Part shown: positions 48,020 through 60,094 of the stretch, in pieces
Layout of the letters: each line of letters begins with the position of its first letter
Numbering within the stretch: position 1 is the stretch's first letter
Notes under the pieces: model-generated
Seen by the model: only the letters and a program-made list of their open reading frames with translations
The model's database searches: none
Told to the model about the DNA's origin: nothing
Program-made: the position numbers and the translations under genes
Assembly: GCA_007644065.1 (NCBI GenBank)
Contig: VJWN01000009.1
Coordinates: 744,001 to 808,000, forward strand
Direction: 5' to 3'
Source of the DNA: Margaritispora aquatica
Lineage: Eukaryota > Ascomycota > Leotiomycetes > Helotiales > Discinellaceae
Length of the DNA stretch: 64,000 nt

Positions 48020-49635
48020 GATGAGACTTAGGAATCAGATGAACTGGTAGTTGAGATAGATAGAACAAGATCTTTCCGTCGTGGCTTTTATATTGGCGAT
48101 ACCGTAGTTAGTGGGTTCGGTACAGCGTCCCTGCCTAGTCATGTGACTCGGCTACACGACCTGGCAGTTGTTTCATACCCCTGTGCGTTGGCCGGACAAC
48201 AGCAAGTCTGTCCAGCGTCTTCTAAGAACCCCCGTTACTGCGTTCAAGCTCCAAAACAACCTTTACTTCTAAAAAATGTCCTCAAGGCGGGAATCAGAGT
48301 TTGCACGATCTATAATATCCGAAGGATATATACGCGATTACTGTATATTTCTTTCGAAACTACTCCGTACCTCGGTAAATAGGTAAGGTACCTTAAGGTA
48401 CATAGAGTTAGGGATTTCGTCACGTGGCTCGTTCGTGGCTGAATCAACTTGGAACCTTTATACTTCGCGCTTAGGTAGAGTTCACTTGTTGTTCCTCTTC
48501 CAGTAACTCTATCGAATCCCCTTTGTCATTTGCAGTTATTTGACAGAAACTTTGCTTGCGAGACTCGTCACTTGTAGGAAGACCGGTGGGTGACTGGAGG
48601 AAAACATCAAAATAGTTACCACACAATGAATGCATGGCTCAGAGAAGGACTAATGAAAGAAACAAGTTGACTGTCGAAAAGAGAGCACTGTCAAAAAACC
48701 AGCTCCCAACCAGGAATACCTAAGAATGTAGACAAAACGCGGACCTTCGAGTTAGACGTAATACCAAGGTAGCTCGCCCGCCAGTGTCAGTCCTCGGCTA
48801 ACAACAGTCTTCCTCGAACTTCAGAGAACTGCTCAGACCTCGCCTCAAGCCATTTTCATACCAACAGAACATTTGGTGGATTTATCTCACACAGCCTCGG
48901 TCAGTCTGCTCGCTTAAAAAGATGGGCTTTTATGTAATCGAAGGAAGATCCACAACATCCAAGCGAAACCCCTTTCCTTAAATGAAATATTGACACACAA
49001 TCCCTTCAGAACACTTGACAATAACTTATTCGAACAACATCAGACACTTGATATATTATTCTGCCATTTACCTAAAGCTCACGGAAAAGAGATATGTATC
49101 ACATCGAAAGTACGACACTTGATTCATCAAGTGCAATTGTACCAGATTTCATCATTCTCAGTAGATTTGCTACATTTGTTCGATAGAAAGTCTTGATTTC
49201 TTTTGCATCCATAATTCATATTTGCTTCTAATGGCACTACTTATATCCAAAAACGTCACACTTTGAAAACGGCTAACTTCAAAATCTATACGTTTGAGAG
49301 ACGCAATATTGAACGTCTCAAACACTAGATAATCAGCAAGCTATAATTAAAGCCAACAACAATTGAGATTTTCGTTAAATTTTAGTTGATCGTTTAATTT
49401 AAATAGAGGAGCAAAATCCGAACAAAGGCTTGTTAACTGCCTGGTTTTGCAGTTATCGCAATTAATTGGTCCTTGTGAGGCAGGTCTGAAATGCTCATAA
49501 AATCGATGTTCGTTCGCTTGAGCTGGCAATCTGCCTCCCCAATCTCTACCAAAACACTTCCACACTCCATCATATTCCAAACGTACCATCCAATCGCCCG
49601 AACTAGAGAAGAAATCCAAGAGCTTCAATTACAAC
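48020..49635. other. intergenic, no supported gene
   Basis: About 1.6 kb with an AAGGTACCTTAAGGTAC-type palindromic patch near 48383-48400. The rest is AT-rich with only short frames, including one at 48990-49196 that shows no domain. Confidence 0.5.
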
Positions 49636-50550
49636 ATGGAACTACTATTGAAGGCTCTCTATGTCTCTGCGCTTCTCCAAACAACCATCTCCACGCCAAT
49701 TGCGCCGCCAAAAGGACCAATCTGCACTAACATCACCATCCCCGTCAACATCTCCGCCACGAACGCCGCACTCCCTCAGAACCTAGGTGTCCTGGATCTC
49801 CTCACTTTCGTCAACTCCGTCGCAAGCTTAGCACTCACTGTCCCCATCCATGGCCCATTCAACATCTCGGCCACGTTCTGCGAGCCCGAGGTCTACAATG
49901 CCAGTCGAGTAAACACGCTGCAGTTCCTCAACCATGGCGTAACCTACACCCGTGCTTGTATTCTCTCACCCCCTCAACCTGCGAGGTACCGCTAACAATT
50001 AGAAACAGACTGGTTCGGCGACTACCTCTCCCCACAGTACTCCTGGGTCTCCTACGCCTCTACGCAAGGCTACCCGACCCTCTCAATCGACCGACTCGGC
50101 AGCGGGCTCTCCACCCACCCCGACCCCATCCTGGTAGTGCAATACCCCGTCTCCGTCGAAATCGCGCACTCTATCATCGCGCTCGCACGCTCCGGGCAGC
50201 TCCCGCTCCCGCCCCCCTCTACCCGGAGCTTCACCAAGATCCTCTACGTGGGCCACAGCTACGGCTCCGTGATCGGGAATAACCTCAACGTAGCGCACCC
50301 AGAGGACTGCGACGCCGTGATCTTGACGGGCTTCAGCAGCATGGTGACGACGGCGCTGGGGGGCGTGTTGGCGCTTTCGGGGGCGCTGCCGGCGAGTTTG
50401 GTGGAGCCAGGCAGGTTTGGCTGGTTGGGCGTGGGCTATTTGGAGTTTACAAGTTTGGCGGGGTTTAGGAATCTGTTCTTTGGGCCAGAGGGGGGTTTTG
50501 ATCGAGGTGTGCTGGAGGTTGATTGGAAGGGTAGGGGCACCGCGGCGTTA

Positions 50551-50558
50551 GGGGAGGC
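50551..50558. repeat. target-site duplication, left copy (GGGGAGGC)
   Basis: Eight bases immediately before the CAGTG terminus of the hAT element, repeated exactly at 53433-53440. Confidence 0.92.
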
Positions 50559-53432
50559 CAGTGTTCGAAATGGGTCGACCCGGGTCGACCCAGAGGGGTA
50601 GTCGGGTGGGTACCCGACCCAGGTGATGTTTATAGGATGGATACCCAAAATTTCGAAGGGTATCCGGATTTATTCGGGTCGACCCGGGTATTTACGGAAT
50701 AATGTAAATACGCTCCGCTAGCTAATAAGAAGCCGTAAATAAACGTAATCTACCCCGCTTTTCGAACTTAGATCTGTCTAGAATCTATAAGGATATACTA
50801 TTATTCGAATTTTTACTATCTATAAACACCCTTACTAGTATCACGAACCAAGCTAGTTTTATCCGCTATTATATTACCTTAATAGACTTCTTTACCTTTC
50901 TAAGCTTTTATACAAATACCTACGATTATTATCCTATTATCCCTACTAGTTTCAAGATTAGTATCGCCTTTAAAACGGAATCGCTCTAGTACTTCTAATA
51001 ACGATTATTAGCTTCCTCCTCCGCGTCGATATAAAGCTCCTCTATTAAAAGAAACAGCGTTATATATATTTATAGGTATATCTCCTTTATATCGACGGAA
51101 AGTAATCAACGAGCCTAGAAAAGACGACTAGATAATAATATACTATACTTAGCTAGGTTACGGAATATAGCTAAAACAGATCAAAAGGTAGCTATTAAGA
51201 ACGAATAACTATAAGAGGTACTACGATAAAAAACACCCTAGAATATCTATTATATTAGTACAAGCTATTGCTCTAGTAACGGCTAATACTATAGTAAAGA
51301 TACTGTTCTTTAAAAAGCCTTTATCGGAGTAGACGAAAGAAGAAACGTTTAGACGTATTCTACTTGAGTTTGTTATTAAAAACAACCTCTCTTTTTTACT
51401 TATAGAGCAACTAGAGACCAAAGCTCTATTTAGCTTCCTATAGCTAGTATACCTTAGGATTTCGAGTTATCTACTTAAGAAGGATCTTACTACTCGTTTC
51501 GAAGTTAGCTTTGATTTGATCTTCTCGACTCTCTAACAATACGTTAATTTAGGAGGAAGAATTACGCTAATAATAGATACGTAGGTAAGGAACAATAAGC
51601 TTGATTATATCGTAGTTACGGCGTATTATAGAACGATAAATAGAATCTCTAAATCTCTAATACTCGACATCGTCGAACTAGTCGAATCCTTATACACTAG
51701 TATATATCTCTACAAAGAGCTTATTAAGGTTACAGACCGGTTTAAAATTACACACTCGATTATCTCCGTTACGCGTAACAACGCTAGTCCGAATAATACT
51801 ATACTAGAGGAGTTTAAGGATAAGATTATATATAGATACGTAGATCTTAAGGCTCGTGATCAAGTATACTAGTTCCTTAGATTTAATAGGCTAGAAGGAG
51901 ACGTCCGTTGTATAGCGTATATCTATAATATCACGGTATAATTAGCTCTTAAAGCGATTAAGTTAGACCCTAACGAGTATCGTTATTATTATCTCTATTA
52001 AGTAAACCGTGTAGTTACTATAGGCAATGAAGAGAGATCTTCGTTCTTTAAGTGCCGTTCCTTAAGTATACTATTTCGTGTACGTAAAACGCCGAGAGTA
52101 AATCTAAAGGTATAGTGTAAGCTCCTAGGAATTAAGTTTCGAGAGCTATAATACGATATACCTATACGTTAGAACTCTATAGATACTATATTAACGGTAT
52201 TCCTTCTAATAATACTAGTAATTAAGGTTATTCTTATTATATAAAATTAGGATATATCGGTACGTTAGAATCTAACGCTTACTAATAAAGATTAGAATAC
52301 TTTATAAGAGATAGTAGTATTTTTTAATATATTTCGTAGGCCTATAACTGCTTCGTAGGCTAATCACTACTCTATACTTTATAATACGGTCCTAGACTAC
52401 CTATATATTATTCGATAACTCGATGTTTAGATTATCTAGGATAAGTAAGCTATACTTAAAATAGCTACTTAGGCCGCTAAAAGTATAATGCAAGAGTACT
52501 ACTAGAAGTCGATACGTACACAGCATTCCTTTGTTACAATAATATACGATCCTCGCTATAAGCTAGCTCTTTTTAAGTATCTTTACGATACTAAAGGAGG
52601 TACTTAAGCGCCTAACTTTAAGTTAGCCAAGGCGTATATATAACGCGTTTTTAGTGATTATATACGGCGAGAAGTAGCTATTCGCGAATTTCACCGTCAA
52701 GAAGCTGAGAATGCTACTATTGACGCCGACGAATCAGTAGACGAAGAAGCTATAATTAACTAACTACGAGGTAGAGAAGAGTAGAGAATTAACCCTTAGT
52801 ATGGTTTTACTAACTTTATAGCTAATCGTTAAGCTAGCGTTGTTCTAACTATAGGTATAATAGAGCTTAATCGGTAGCTTTCTATAGCTATACTTCGTGT
52901 AGATACAACTATTAAGGAATAACGAGCTTTTATAACGAGTTAGTAATACGAGTTTCCTACGATATATAAAATAGCGCGCGACTACCTTACTATTTCTACT
53001 ATATCTACGCCTTTAGAGAGAGTGTTTAGTTAAGCTAGTAATCTAATCTCTACGAAACGAAATCGTATCTTAAGTAAGATAATTCGTTATGTTTTATACT
53101 TAAGAAGTTAAGGAGTTTATATTACCGAAGAAAGAGAAGAGGATCGGTATAAGCTTAATAAAAATAGCGTTTAGGTTCTTAAGAATTAGGATTAATAGTA
53201 GATTTTTATATCCGGGCTTTGTATCATTTAGTGTTTTTCTCGTTTTAGCCAATTAGAATTCAGTATTTTCCTCGTTTCCCTACTAATAATATATATGTCA
53301 AAAAGCTGGATTTACCCGGATTTCGGAATTTTTGAACTAGTAATATCTAACCCGTAAAAAAATCGCTGGATAGATATCTAGCTTAAAAACTAGCGGGTTA
53401 AGTGGGTTGACCCGGGCGAATTTCGAACACTG
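50559..53432 (+). mobile_element. hAT DNA transposon, heavily RIP-mutated
   Basis: 2,874 bp bounded by terminal inverted repeats starting CAGTGTTCGAAAT at both ends (13 bp perfect, then an imperfect continuation around CCCGGGTC), with an exact 8 bp duplication outside. These are hAT hallmarks. The left end carries several near-palindromic GGGTCGACCC units. The interior is strongly AT/TA-rich with no long open frame. Near 53000-53110 the plus strand reads as the hAT C-terminal dimerisation region (STPLERVFS, then ASNLISTKRNRI) interrupted by TAA codons. The composition contrast with the flanking GC-rich hydrolase exons is sharp. Transposase cannot be made from it. Confidence 0.92.
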
Positions 53433-53440
53433 GGGGAGGC
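53433..53440. repeat. target-site duplication, right copy (GGGGAGGC)
   Basis: Eight bases directly after the CACTG right terminus of the hAT element; identical to 50551-50558. Confidence 0.92.
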
Positions 53441-53829
53441 GGCCACGATTGTTTTTGGGACAAGTAGAGCGAGCGCCTATAAAGGGCAGGTTTATGTCAT
53501 GACTGGGCAGTATGGTGAGTCGTATTCTGTTCTTCAACTGCTCCTTATTCGAAGTGATGGGGAGAGGGTACTGATTGTATGATACGATAGACGCTATTTT
53601 CTGCAACCCAACAGGCCTCAATGGTGGATTGATCGGTATTTTAGGCATTGGGCCGCAGTGTGTAGGTGGGCTGGTCAATTACCTTGAGACCACGAGAACT
53701 CTCTACCCGAGTGCGAGTAGCTTCAGCTATTATGTATTGCCGAACTCAGGACATTGCTGGCAGCTTCACTATGAGGCATATGCTGCGTTTGGAGCTGCAC
53801 ATCAGTGGCTTGCTCTGCATGGTTATTAA

Positions 53830-54174
53830 TTGTATGTTGTTGAAAGAATTGCAATCGTATATGCTGGAGATTTGCCAGTTGTTGCTGAGTTGTTGGAATT
53901 TCAAGGCACGAAAAGCGGAGAGGATAATTAGACAAAAAAGTAATCATCTCAAGAAAGTAGTAGACCTGAGTCCGATAATGCACTTACCATTTTGCTTCAG
54001 GTCGTCCGAGGAGAAGAGATCAATCGTGAAAAGATTGCAAAGACAAAGAAACAAACAAGAAAATCCTTGCTTTCTATGATTCTAACCACACATCTACGTA
54101 CCGCATTTTTCTGAATTCCTTTATGTTTCTTGTATCTCTTCCTACTCAACTCTCATGCACACCCCTCTCAATCC
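53830..54174. other. intergenic, convergent 3' ends
   Basis: About 345 bases between the hydrolase stop and the P450 stop. Nothing recognised. Confidence 0.6.
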
Positions 54175-56188
54175 TCACATCTCATGCCTCTCAAACTTCC
54201 TCCTCATCCTCACTGGGAACTTGCCCTTCGGAGGCACCAGCCCAAACGGAAAATACGCCATATTCGACTCCGCAAACCCCTTGTCGTCATCCCCAAAGTC
54301 GAACTCGAACTCATCCAAAAACGTAGCCGTAGCAAGGATAATCTCTTGCTTGGCGTAGAACCGTCCAGGACACATGTTCTGCCCGCCTCCGAACGGGATG
54401 AATGAGCCTTGCACCGGATCAGTCGTGAAAATCGGCTTGTTGTCATCTTCCTCCTTTGTGTCTACGTTCCGAGTCTTGATCCTGCTCTTAGAAGCAAGCT
54501 CGGGTTTTAGAGGACCAGTGCTTGGATCATCAGGGTAAATCAGGAATCGCTCCGCCCAGAACTCGTCCACGGGGTGCATCTCCCCGCGAACAGGACCCTC
54601 GTTCCACACTTTGTTGTCACGGTGCTCATGCCATGAGGAGGCGAGGATCATCTGGCCTTTAGGGAAGGCGTAGGAGCCGAGTTTGAAGTTGTCGACTACG
54701 GGGACGCGTTGGATAGCTACGGCGGCGCGCATGCGGAGTCTGATTTATGTATTAGTGTGTGCATTGAAGGGGTATTATGCATTCATTATCTTTGGAGCAA
54801 AAGAAGACCTTCCAAGCAATGATGATGATTTCGTTGAGATCTCAGGCATCTGAAGAAGTAAATAGAAATGAGCTGGCACTTACTCCTCACTGTATACAGA
54901 TTGCAGAAGAGGCTGAGACAAAAGCTTTGGAAGATCAAGTCCAGAGGAGGGTGTTTGACAGATCCGGATCTCTTGCTTGATAGCAGCAAGTAGAGACGGC
55001 CGTTTAAGGATGTCGAGGAGAAGCCAGGCGACTGCTGGGACGGAATTGGCGTTGGTGCTGTGAGGAAAAAATTAACTTGTTTTCTCGGCTAAAATATGGA
55101 ATAGGGCAGAATGTTACCCCCAAATCATCCCCAAATCATTCGCAGCCTTCGCTTCATCCGTATAGCCATCCATATTCTTGAAATCAATCGCTCTATCCCG
55201 CATAATGCGATGCCCATAGCATTTCTCCCAGTCCTGAGGTTCGACGGATTCGCGAGCATAGTCAAATTCTTTGGCAGCTAGCTGGTGCCATCTAGATATC
55301 GCGCGATTGAGCTTATCTCTTACACGATAAGCCGAGGGAATAATCCATCTTGGGATGAGCTTGAAGAGATTCGGAACGTGGGTGTCAAATTCCCAGAAAT
55401 CGGTCGCAAAGCCAGGGTTGATATCGAATAGTAGAGGACCGCAAAGCGCCTTAGTCGATGCAGTGAAGACGGTATGCTGAACCAATTTCAAAAGATCTGG
55501 GACATCAGTCCAACCATCAGTCCCGACTTTGATCTGATCCATCTCTTCGTCGAGGTAGAAATGAAATTTCTCGGCAAGGACAGCGAGATTCTTGCCATTG
55601 AGATGCTTGTGGATATTCTTATGTGTGATGTGAAAGATGCGATTGTGTGGTTCAACCGGCTCAACACCTGGCAGCGGTTGGGTCGAGATACCAGTCTTAT
55701 CTCTGAGCATGATATGTCTAACCGAAGCTGGACTCCCAAATGCACCCTCGAGAACGATGATGCTCGATGGAGTGGTTGTCAGATCACGCGACCCTCGAAA
55801 TAAGCTGAGAACATTATCAATGCCGGAGATATAGTGAATTTTCATGTTCACGACACGATAACGGACAATAATACTGGGTCCGTATGTGTTTCTATTATTG
55901 TTGTCAATTAGTTCTTGTCGTTTTTTGATTGATACGGGAGGCTCACCTCATCCAAGTCAAGAACTTCATTGAATTGAAGGCGAAGTCGATCATGTTTCCC
56001 ACGATCGGGATGGAGTACGGTACGATGGGCGGTGTCTTGCCATTTCCAGTCGCTTTCAATGCTTGTGACGACCGATACGTCGTGATCGCGCGAGTGGAAA
56101 CGAATACTAGAAGTGAGGTTGTAAGGACCGTGACCCTCCAGTCCCAGCCCACGATGGCGGCACTCTGTTCCACAATTTCATCCAACAT
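54175..56188 (-). CDS. cytochrome P450, complete
   Basis: Exons 56188-55947, 55891-55118, 55057-54884 and 54739-54175; 584 aa. A hydrophobic anchor (VTVLTTSLLVFVSTRAI, residues about 18-34) and a Pro-rich hinge (PPIVPYSIPIVGN) place it in the ER membrane. The K-helix ExxR is rebuilt across the third intron (SEELR). The heme loop is FGGGQNMCPGRFYA with Cys and surrounding Gly intact. The I-helix segment reads MIWGTNANSVPAVAW: the usual acid-Thr pair for oxygen activation is missing, as in CYP7/CYP8-like enzymes, which suggests lipid or sterol-type or isomerase-like chemistry rather than ordinary hydroxylation. That is inference from one motif. The first exon start is the only ATG giving the anchor. 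Confidence 0.9.
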
Positions 56189-56606
56189 CTTTCAGGTGGA
56201 TGTTGTGATACAGTTTCTCTCGATCTCCCAAAAGGGTGGACTTGTACTTGTAAGAATGATGGAAATCAACATTATCATTGAGAAAATCCAACGTCGCCAT
56301 TGGGGATGTTTCGAGGTGTCAGCGCGGCTGAAGTCAATAGGCAAGGGATGGATGATCTAAACGAGGTGGCCAATGACAATAGCAGGACCGGACGATGATG
56401 TTACCTATTGAAGCACAAGTCCGTGACGGCTGGCTTATTGGAGTCACTAAACTTGGGGGCGTAAAACCCACTTATCTTGAGGTGTGCTCTAAATCATCAT
56501 GAAGCTAAGGTAAGGCTGCAGCATCATCACAAGTGCTTACCTATATAATATAATCAGTTAGTAGGAGGAGTAACATTACTTCGCATCTTCTGCCAATCCA
56601 GACAGA
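56189..56606. other. divergent promoter region
   Basis: About 420 bases between the starts of the P450 and the ankyrin gene. Nothing specific recognised. Confidence 0.55.
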
Positions 56607-57724
56607 ATGCCTACTCTCGACGAAAGCGACGAAGTACTTCGCGTCGCCGACGAAGCCTATAGGGATGGCCGGCGCTGGCAAGCACGTTGGCTTTTCCTCA
56701 AATGGAGACCCGACCCAAGATACAACCACGACAAAACTCCTATAAGGGAATTACGACTACATAGAGTGGCCGAGAAGGGCTACGTTGCTTTGATGAAAGA
56801 CCTTTTGCCAAAACGAAAACCGATCAGAAATAAACTTGTTCGTGCTGTGGTTAGTGGAGAGGCTCCCATTCCCGTTTTGGAGTTGTTCTTGGCTCGGGGG
56901 TGGGAGATCAATTCACATCCCAAGTACTCGATCCTTAGGTATGCAGTATGCTAAAGTAGCGCGGCACTACCATTCAGAGAAATACATATACATCATATGT
57001 GGTTACTGACAAGTTTTTCTGCCTTAGCCAGGTCGTCGGACTAGAGGATGAGATACTTCTTGACTGGCTGCTTACCCATGGAGCAGATTCAAACCAAAAG
57101 GATTCTGTAACCACCCCCTTGGTTCGAGCCGCCGGTCACGGGCACTTCCACCTGGTGAAGTCTTTCATCAAGCACGGAGTGAATCTCAAGGACACAGATG
57201 CTCTCTGCTGGGTGACATCGAATGATGATGAGATTACAAAGCCATTTGAGATGATGGAGTATCTCTTGGATGCTGGGGTAGACGTCAACTATGTGCAGAA
57301 AGCCCAACCGCCCTTAAAAGCTCACATTAACCATTTTCTTGGGACAGCATTGCATCATGCCGTGAGAAGCAAAGATGTGAGAAGATTGGAGTTATTGCTT
57401 GCTCATGGAGCTGATTGGACGCTCAAAAATGTCCAGGGACGCACACCGCTGGAGCTAGCTAAAGTACGTCGACACGTAGAGTCAATCAGGATACTGGCAC
57501 CACTCGAAAACTCTACTCTCCAAGATGAGCAACAGATGGAGGAAGAGTTGGAACGTATCAGGGAGACTTGGGCTCGTAAGGACTGGGATATCAACAGCCA
57601 AGCGTTAGTCCGCAACCTCCAGGAGGAGAGAGAACGGGCGATGGCACCACTGAAGCAACAAATGCGTCAGCAGGAGGAAGCAGTAGGCAAATTGATGAGC
57701 TACGATGAACCTTACGAATACTAG
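56607..57724 (+). CDS. ankyrin-repeat protein
   Basis: Exons 56607-56938 and 57028-57724; intron GTATGC...CTTAG, phase 2; 342 aa. Helical repeats are visible in order: VAEKGYVALMKDLL, a divergent copy ending LFLARGWEIN, LLDWLLTHGADSNQKD, PLVRAAGHGHFHLVKSFIKHG, MMEYLLDAGVDVNY, and ALHHAVRSKDVRRLELLLAHG with GRTPLELA. The C-terminal about 90 residues are a charged coiled coil (EEELERIRETWARKDWDINSQ, ERERAMAPLKQQMRQQEE). No enzymatic domain is present; it is probably a soluble binding protein. The N-terminal 60 residues are basic and unrecognised. Confidence 0.85.
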
Positions 57725-59011
57725 GAGGGATCATTTCTCGGGTGTGAATTGAATTAATTACCTTTGATGTATTATTCCAAGGCAATGTTACAAAAGCTAG
57801 CCTGACTGCCTGGCTAGGTTTGTTAGACTGTCCGCGCTTTGGTCTATTCTATTATTCCTGTTTGACTATAAGCGAGTCGAGGATTTGAGACCGAAAGACG
57901 ACTAACGAGAGGAAGATACTAAGATGGAGAAGTTCTATCAATCAACAAGTTTCAGTTAACCTACCTTACCTTCAAGCTTCAAAGACCGAGTTAAGTCAGG
58001 TGACCTGGATGGCAACTCTGACTGACAAGATTCTCAAGTACAATGACCTTGTAAATAACTATACAAATATAGGTCACTGAGGTGACTTAATAGAGCCCGT
58101 GGATCTAGGAACATCAACGTGACTCCAAGAAACTCCAGTCCGTGGTCACGTGTGGTTCACATCTCGGAATTGGCTGGAATTGACGGAAATCGTTAACTCA
58201 TCAATATCACAACAACAAGTTGATGGATGTCGCAACAATCAGCACCTAAGAACTCATTCTTTTTTGTATGCGAATTAATTTTGTGAGGAGTATAAACTTC
58301 CATGACTGGCACTGAAGCTTCAATGCAACGAGCCATGAACCCCATCTTTCTGGATCTACGAGCAGCCCATGGACATTGAATACCTAGGTCAACATGAGCT
58401 CATAACCCACAACTTCAAGCGTTCCACCTTAATGAAGGTGGCCTCGAACGCGATGTTGCTCCTTCAAAGCTGAAGGAGTCTTCTTTGATCGACTATGTGT
58501 TGATTTCACCCAAGCTCGAAGCTTGACGCTTGAAGCAAATTGATACAACATCGGCGAACAATAAACCAAGTCAGATTCTCTATGTCCTAGCTATCTAATT
58601 CTCGAATCGCTCATCTGGTCGTGTCATGGCCAAGCATCCACTGCGTCAGTTTATAATTTCCTCATAAAGAGCCTAAAATGGGCCACGTTGTGCAATTTGA
58701 GCTCTTTTGCTATTGCAGGTAAAGAAGACCAGGGGTTTTTCGTTCTCCCCAAATCACTTCAACTTCGATCAATATTGCCTTTCTGATGAAGGCATGTGGA
58801 TGTGGGTTTCTTGCAATTGCCAATGCTCTTTCTTCTGTCTACTCCTCTCGTGGCTTCTTTTCCTGGGAGGACCTTTCTTGACTCCTCTCCTTCACCCGTC
58901 CGACTTCTTCTCTTCCTCATCACAACAAACATTCTTTCAATCATAACCTGAGACAAATATTCTCTACATTTCTTTCTATCCTTTATTTCGCAGCACGAGG
59001 CATCCTTAGCA
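57725..59011. other. intergenic, no supported gene
   Basis: About 1.3 kb. It has a CCTACCTTACCTTC patch near 57960-57973, and T/C-rich leader-like sequence in the last 200 bases before the next start codon. No coding sequence supported. Confidence 0.5.
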
Positions 59012-59804
59012 ATGGGTATCAAGTCCTCCCGCTCTCCTAAGGAGACCTCAATGCTGCTCTCATATTCTACTATGGATTCCAAAGAGCCTGAGACATTCGT
59101 GGATCCTACCTCAAAGTCTTCAGCACAGTCTCCTCCTCCAACCATGCGTACTCAATCCCGCAAGACACGAGATGATCCTGCAGAGCCCTTCGTCGACACA
59201 CTCCGCCTCCAGAAATCGTTCATTCAGACACTTCCATTCCGTACCGCCAGCAATCGACTTGTGCAGCAGTGGCTCTCGAATTGGTTCGGACATCATGTCG
59301 ACTGTCCTATCCTTGATAAAGCCCATGCTGTCGCTCTAGAAAAAGTGACATGGGATGGCTGGTCTGTCAGGAGGTACACTAAGGAGACTCTTTACGTCGA
59401 TCTTATTGCCTGGGGATTTCTTGAGGGTGATGCCACTGGCCTTATAGAGGATATCGTCGAGGCCAGAGTAGGTTATCCTTCTGAATCTGTTGTTGCATCA
59501 TAACTCACGAATGACTTAGGGATTCTGGAATAGAATCAGTCGCAGCATGCGATTGTACCTACCTATAATGGTTTTTGGCCAGCTCATATTTCTTGCCAAA
59601 CTGTTCGTCCAGATTTTCCTGACAGTCGATTGGTTTCCAGCACCACTTCTTTTTGTCGATGCACTCAAACAATGGGTGTTTATCACAACTGGCTTCGTTG
59701 TCTTCCATCTATTCCTGAACTTTATGTATCAAACCATCTGGCGATGGAACTTCTGGAGATTACAAAAGAAGCATATTCGGGAGATGCATGATCGTTGGGT
59801 CTGA
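59012..59804 (+). CDS. small membrane protein with WLxxWF domain, tandem copy A
   Basis: Exons 59012-59467 and 59520-59804 (GTAGGT...CTTAG intron, phase 0); 246 aa. The first 75 residues are polar and disordered, starting MGIKSS, which fits an N-myristoylation signal. Residues about 80-150 form a compact domain with NRLVQQWLSNWFGHH, then VTWDGWSVRRYTKET and DLIAWGFLEGD. The second exon encodes two strong transmembrane segments (LIFLAKLFVQIFLTV, VFITTGFVVFHLFLNFMY) and a basic Trp-rich tail. I do not recognise the family. The middle domain aligns by eye with the gene starting at 60095, so the two are tandem paralogues, possibly a SAM-like fold. Confidence 0.8.
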
Positions 59805-60094
59805 GAATTCGTGCAGATCAGCTCAAACTGATAGATTGGTATGCCTCATTCAAAGGGAGTGAGCGGGTAAGAGTCTGGTAACGTGATGGGGTTCTTGTCG
59901 GCGCAACATTACCTAGCTTGAATGGAGACCTGTCATAATTAAAACAAGACTAGTAATAGTCGTGTCTAGTAGGGATTAGTTCTTCGTAGGTCCGGACCTT
60001 CGCTCTTTGCTATTTCTGTCGTTTCCTCACACAAATCCCAGTCCACAATCCTTTCTACTCAAATCGTATTTCACCCTGAATTCACATATTCAAA

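Larger units (their letters stand above)
49636..53829 (+). pseudogene. alpha/beta hydrolase gene split by a hAT transposon
   Basis: Exons 49636-49957 and 50009-50558, then, after the insertion, 53441 onward with a further intron and a last exon ending at 53829. The N-terminus has a signal-like segment (MELLLKALYVSALLQTTIS). The hydrolase core shows the oxyanion region HGVTYTRAYW, the acid-loop style LSIDRLGSG, the nucleophile elbow GHSYGS, and the C-terminal catalytic His in NSGHCWQ. Apart from the insertion every exon is open and every splice site is canonical (GTATTC...CAG, GTGAGT...ATAG); deleting the element plus one target copy would rejoin the frame exactly between Glu-Ala and the next codons. 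As it stands the reading frame runs into the element and stops at 50601. Typical substrates are esters or amides; none can be named. Confidence 0.85.
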
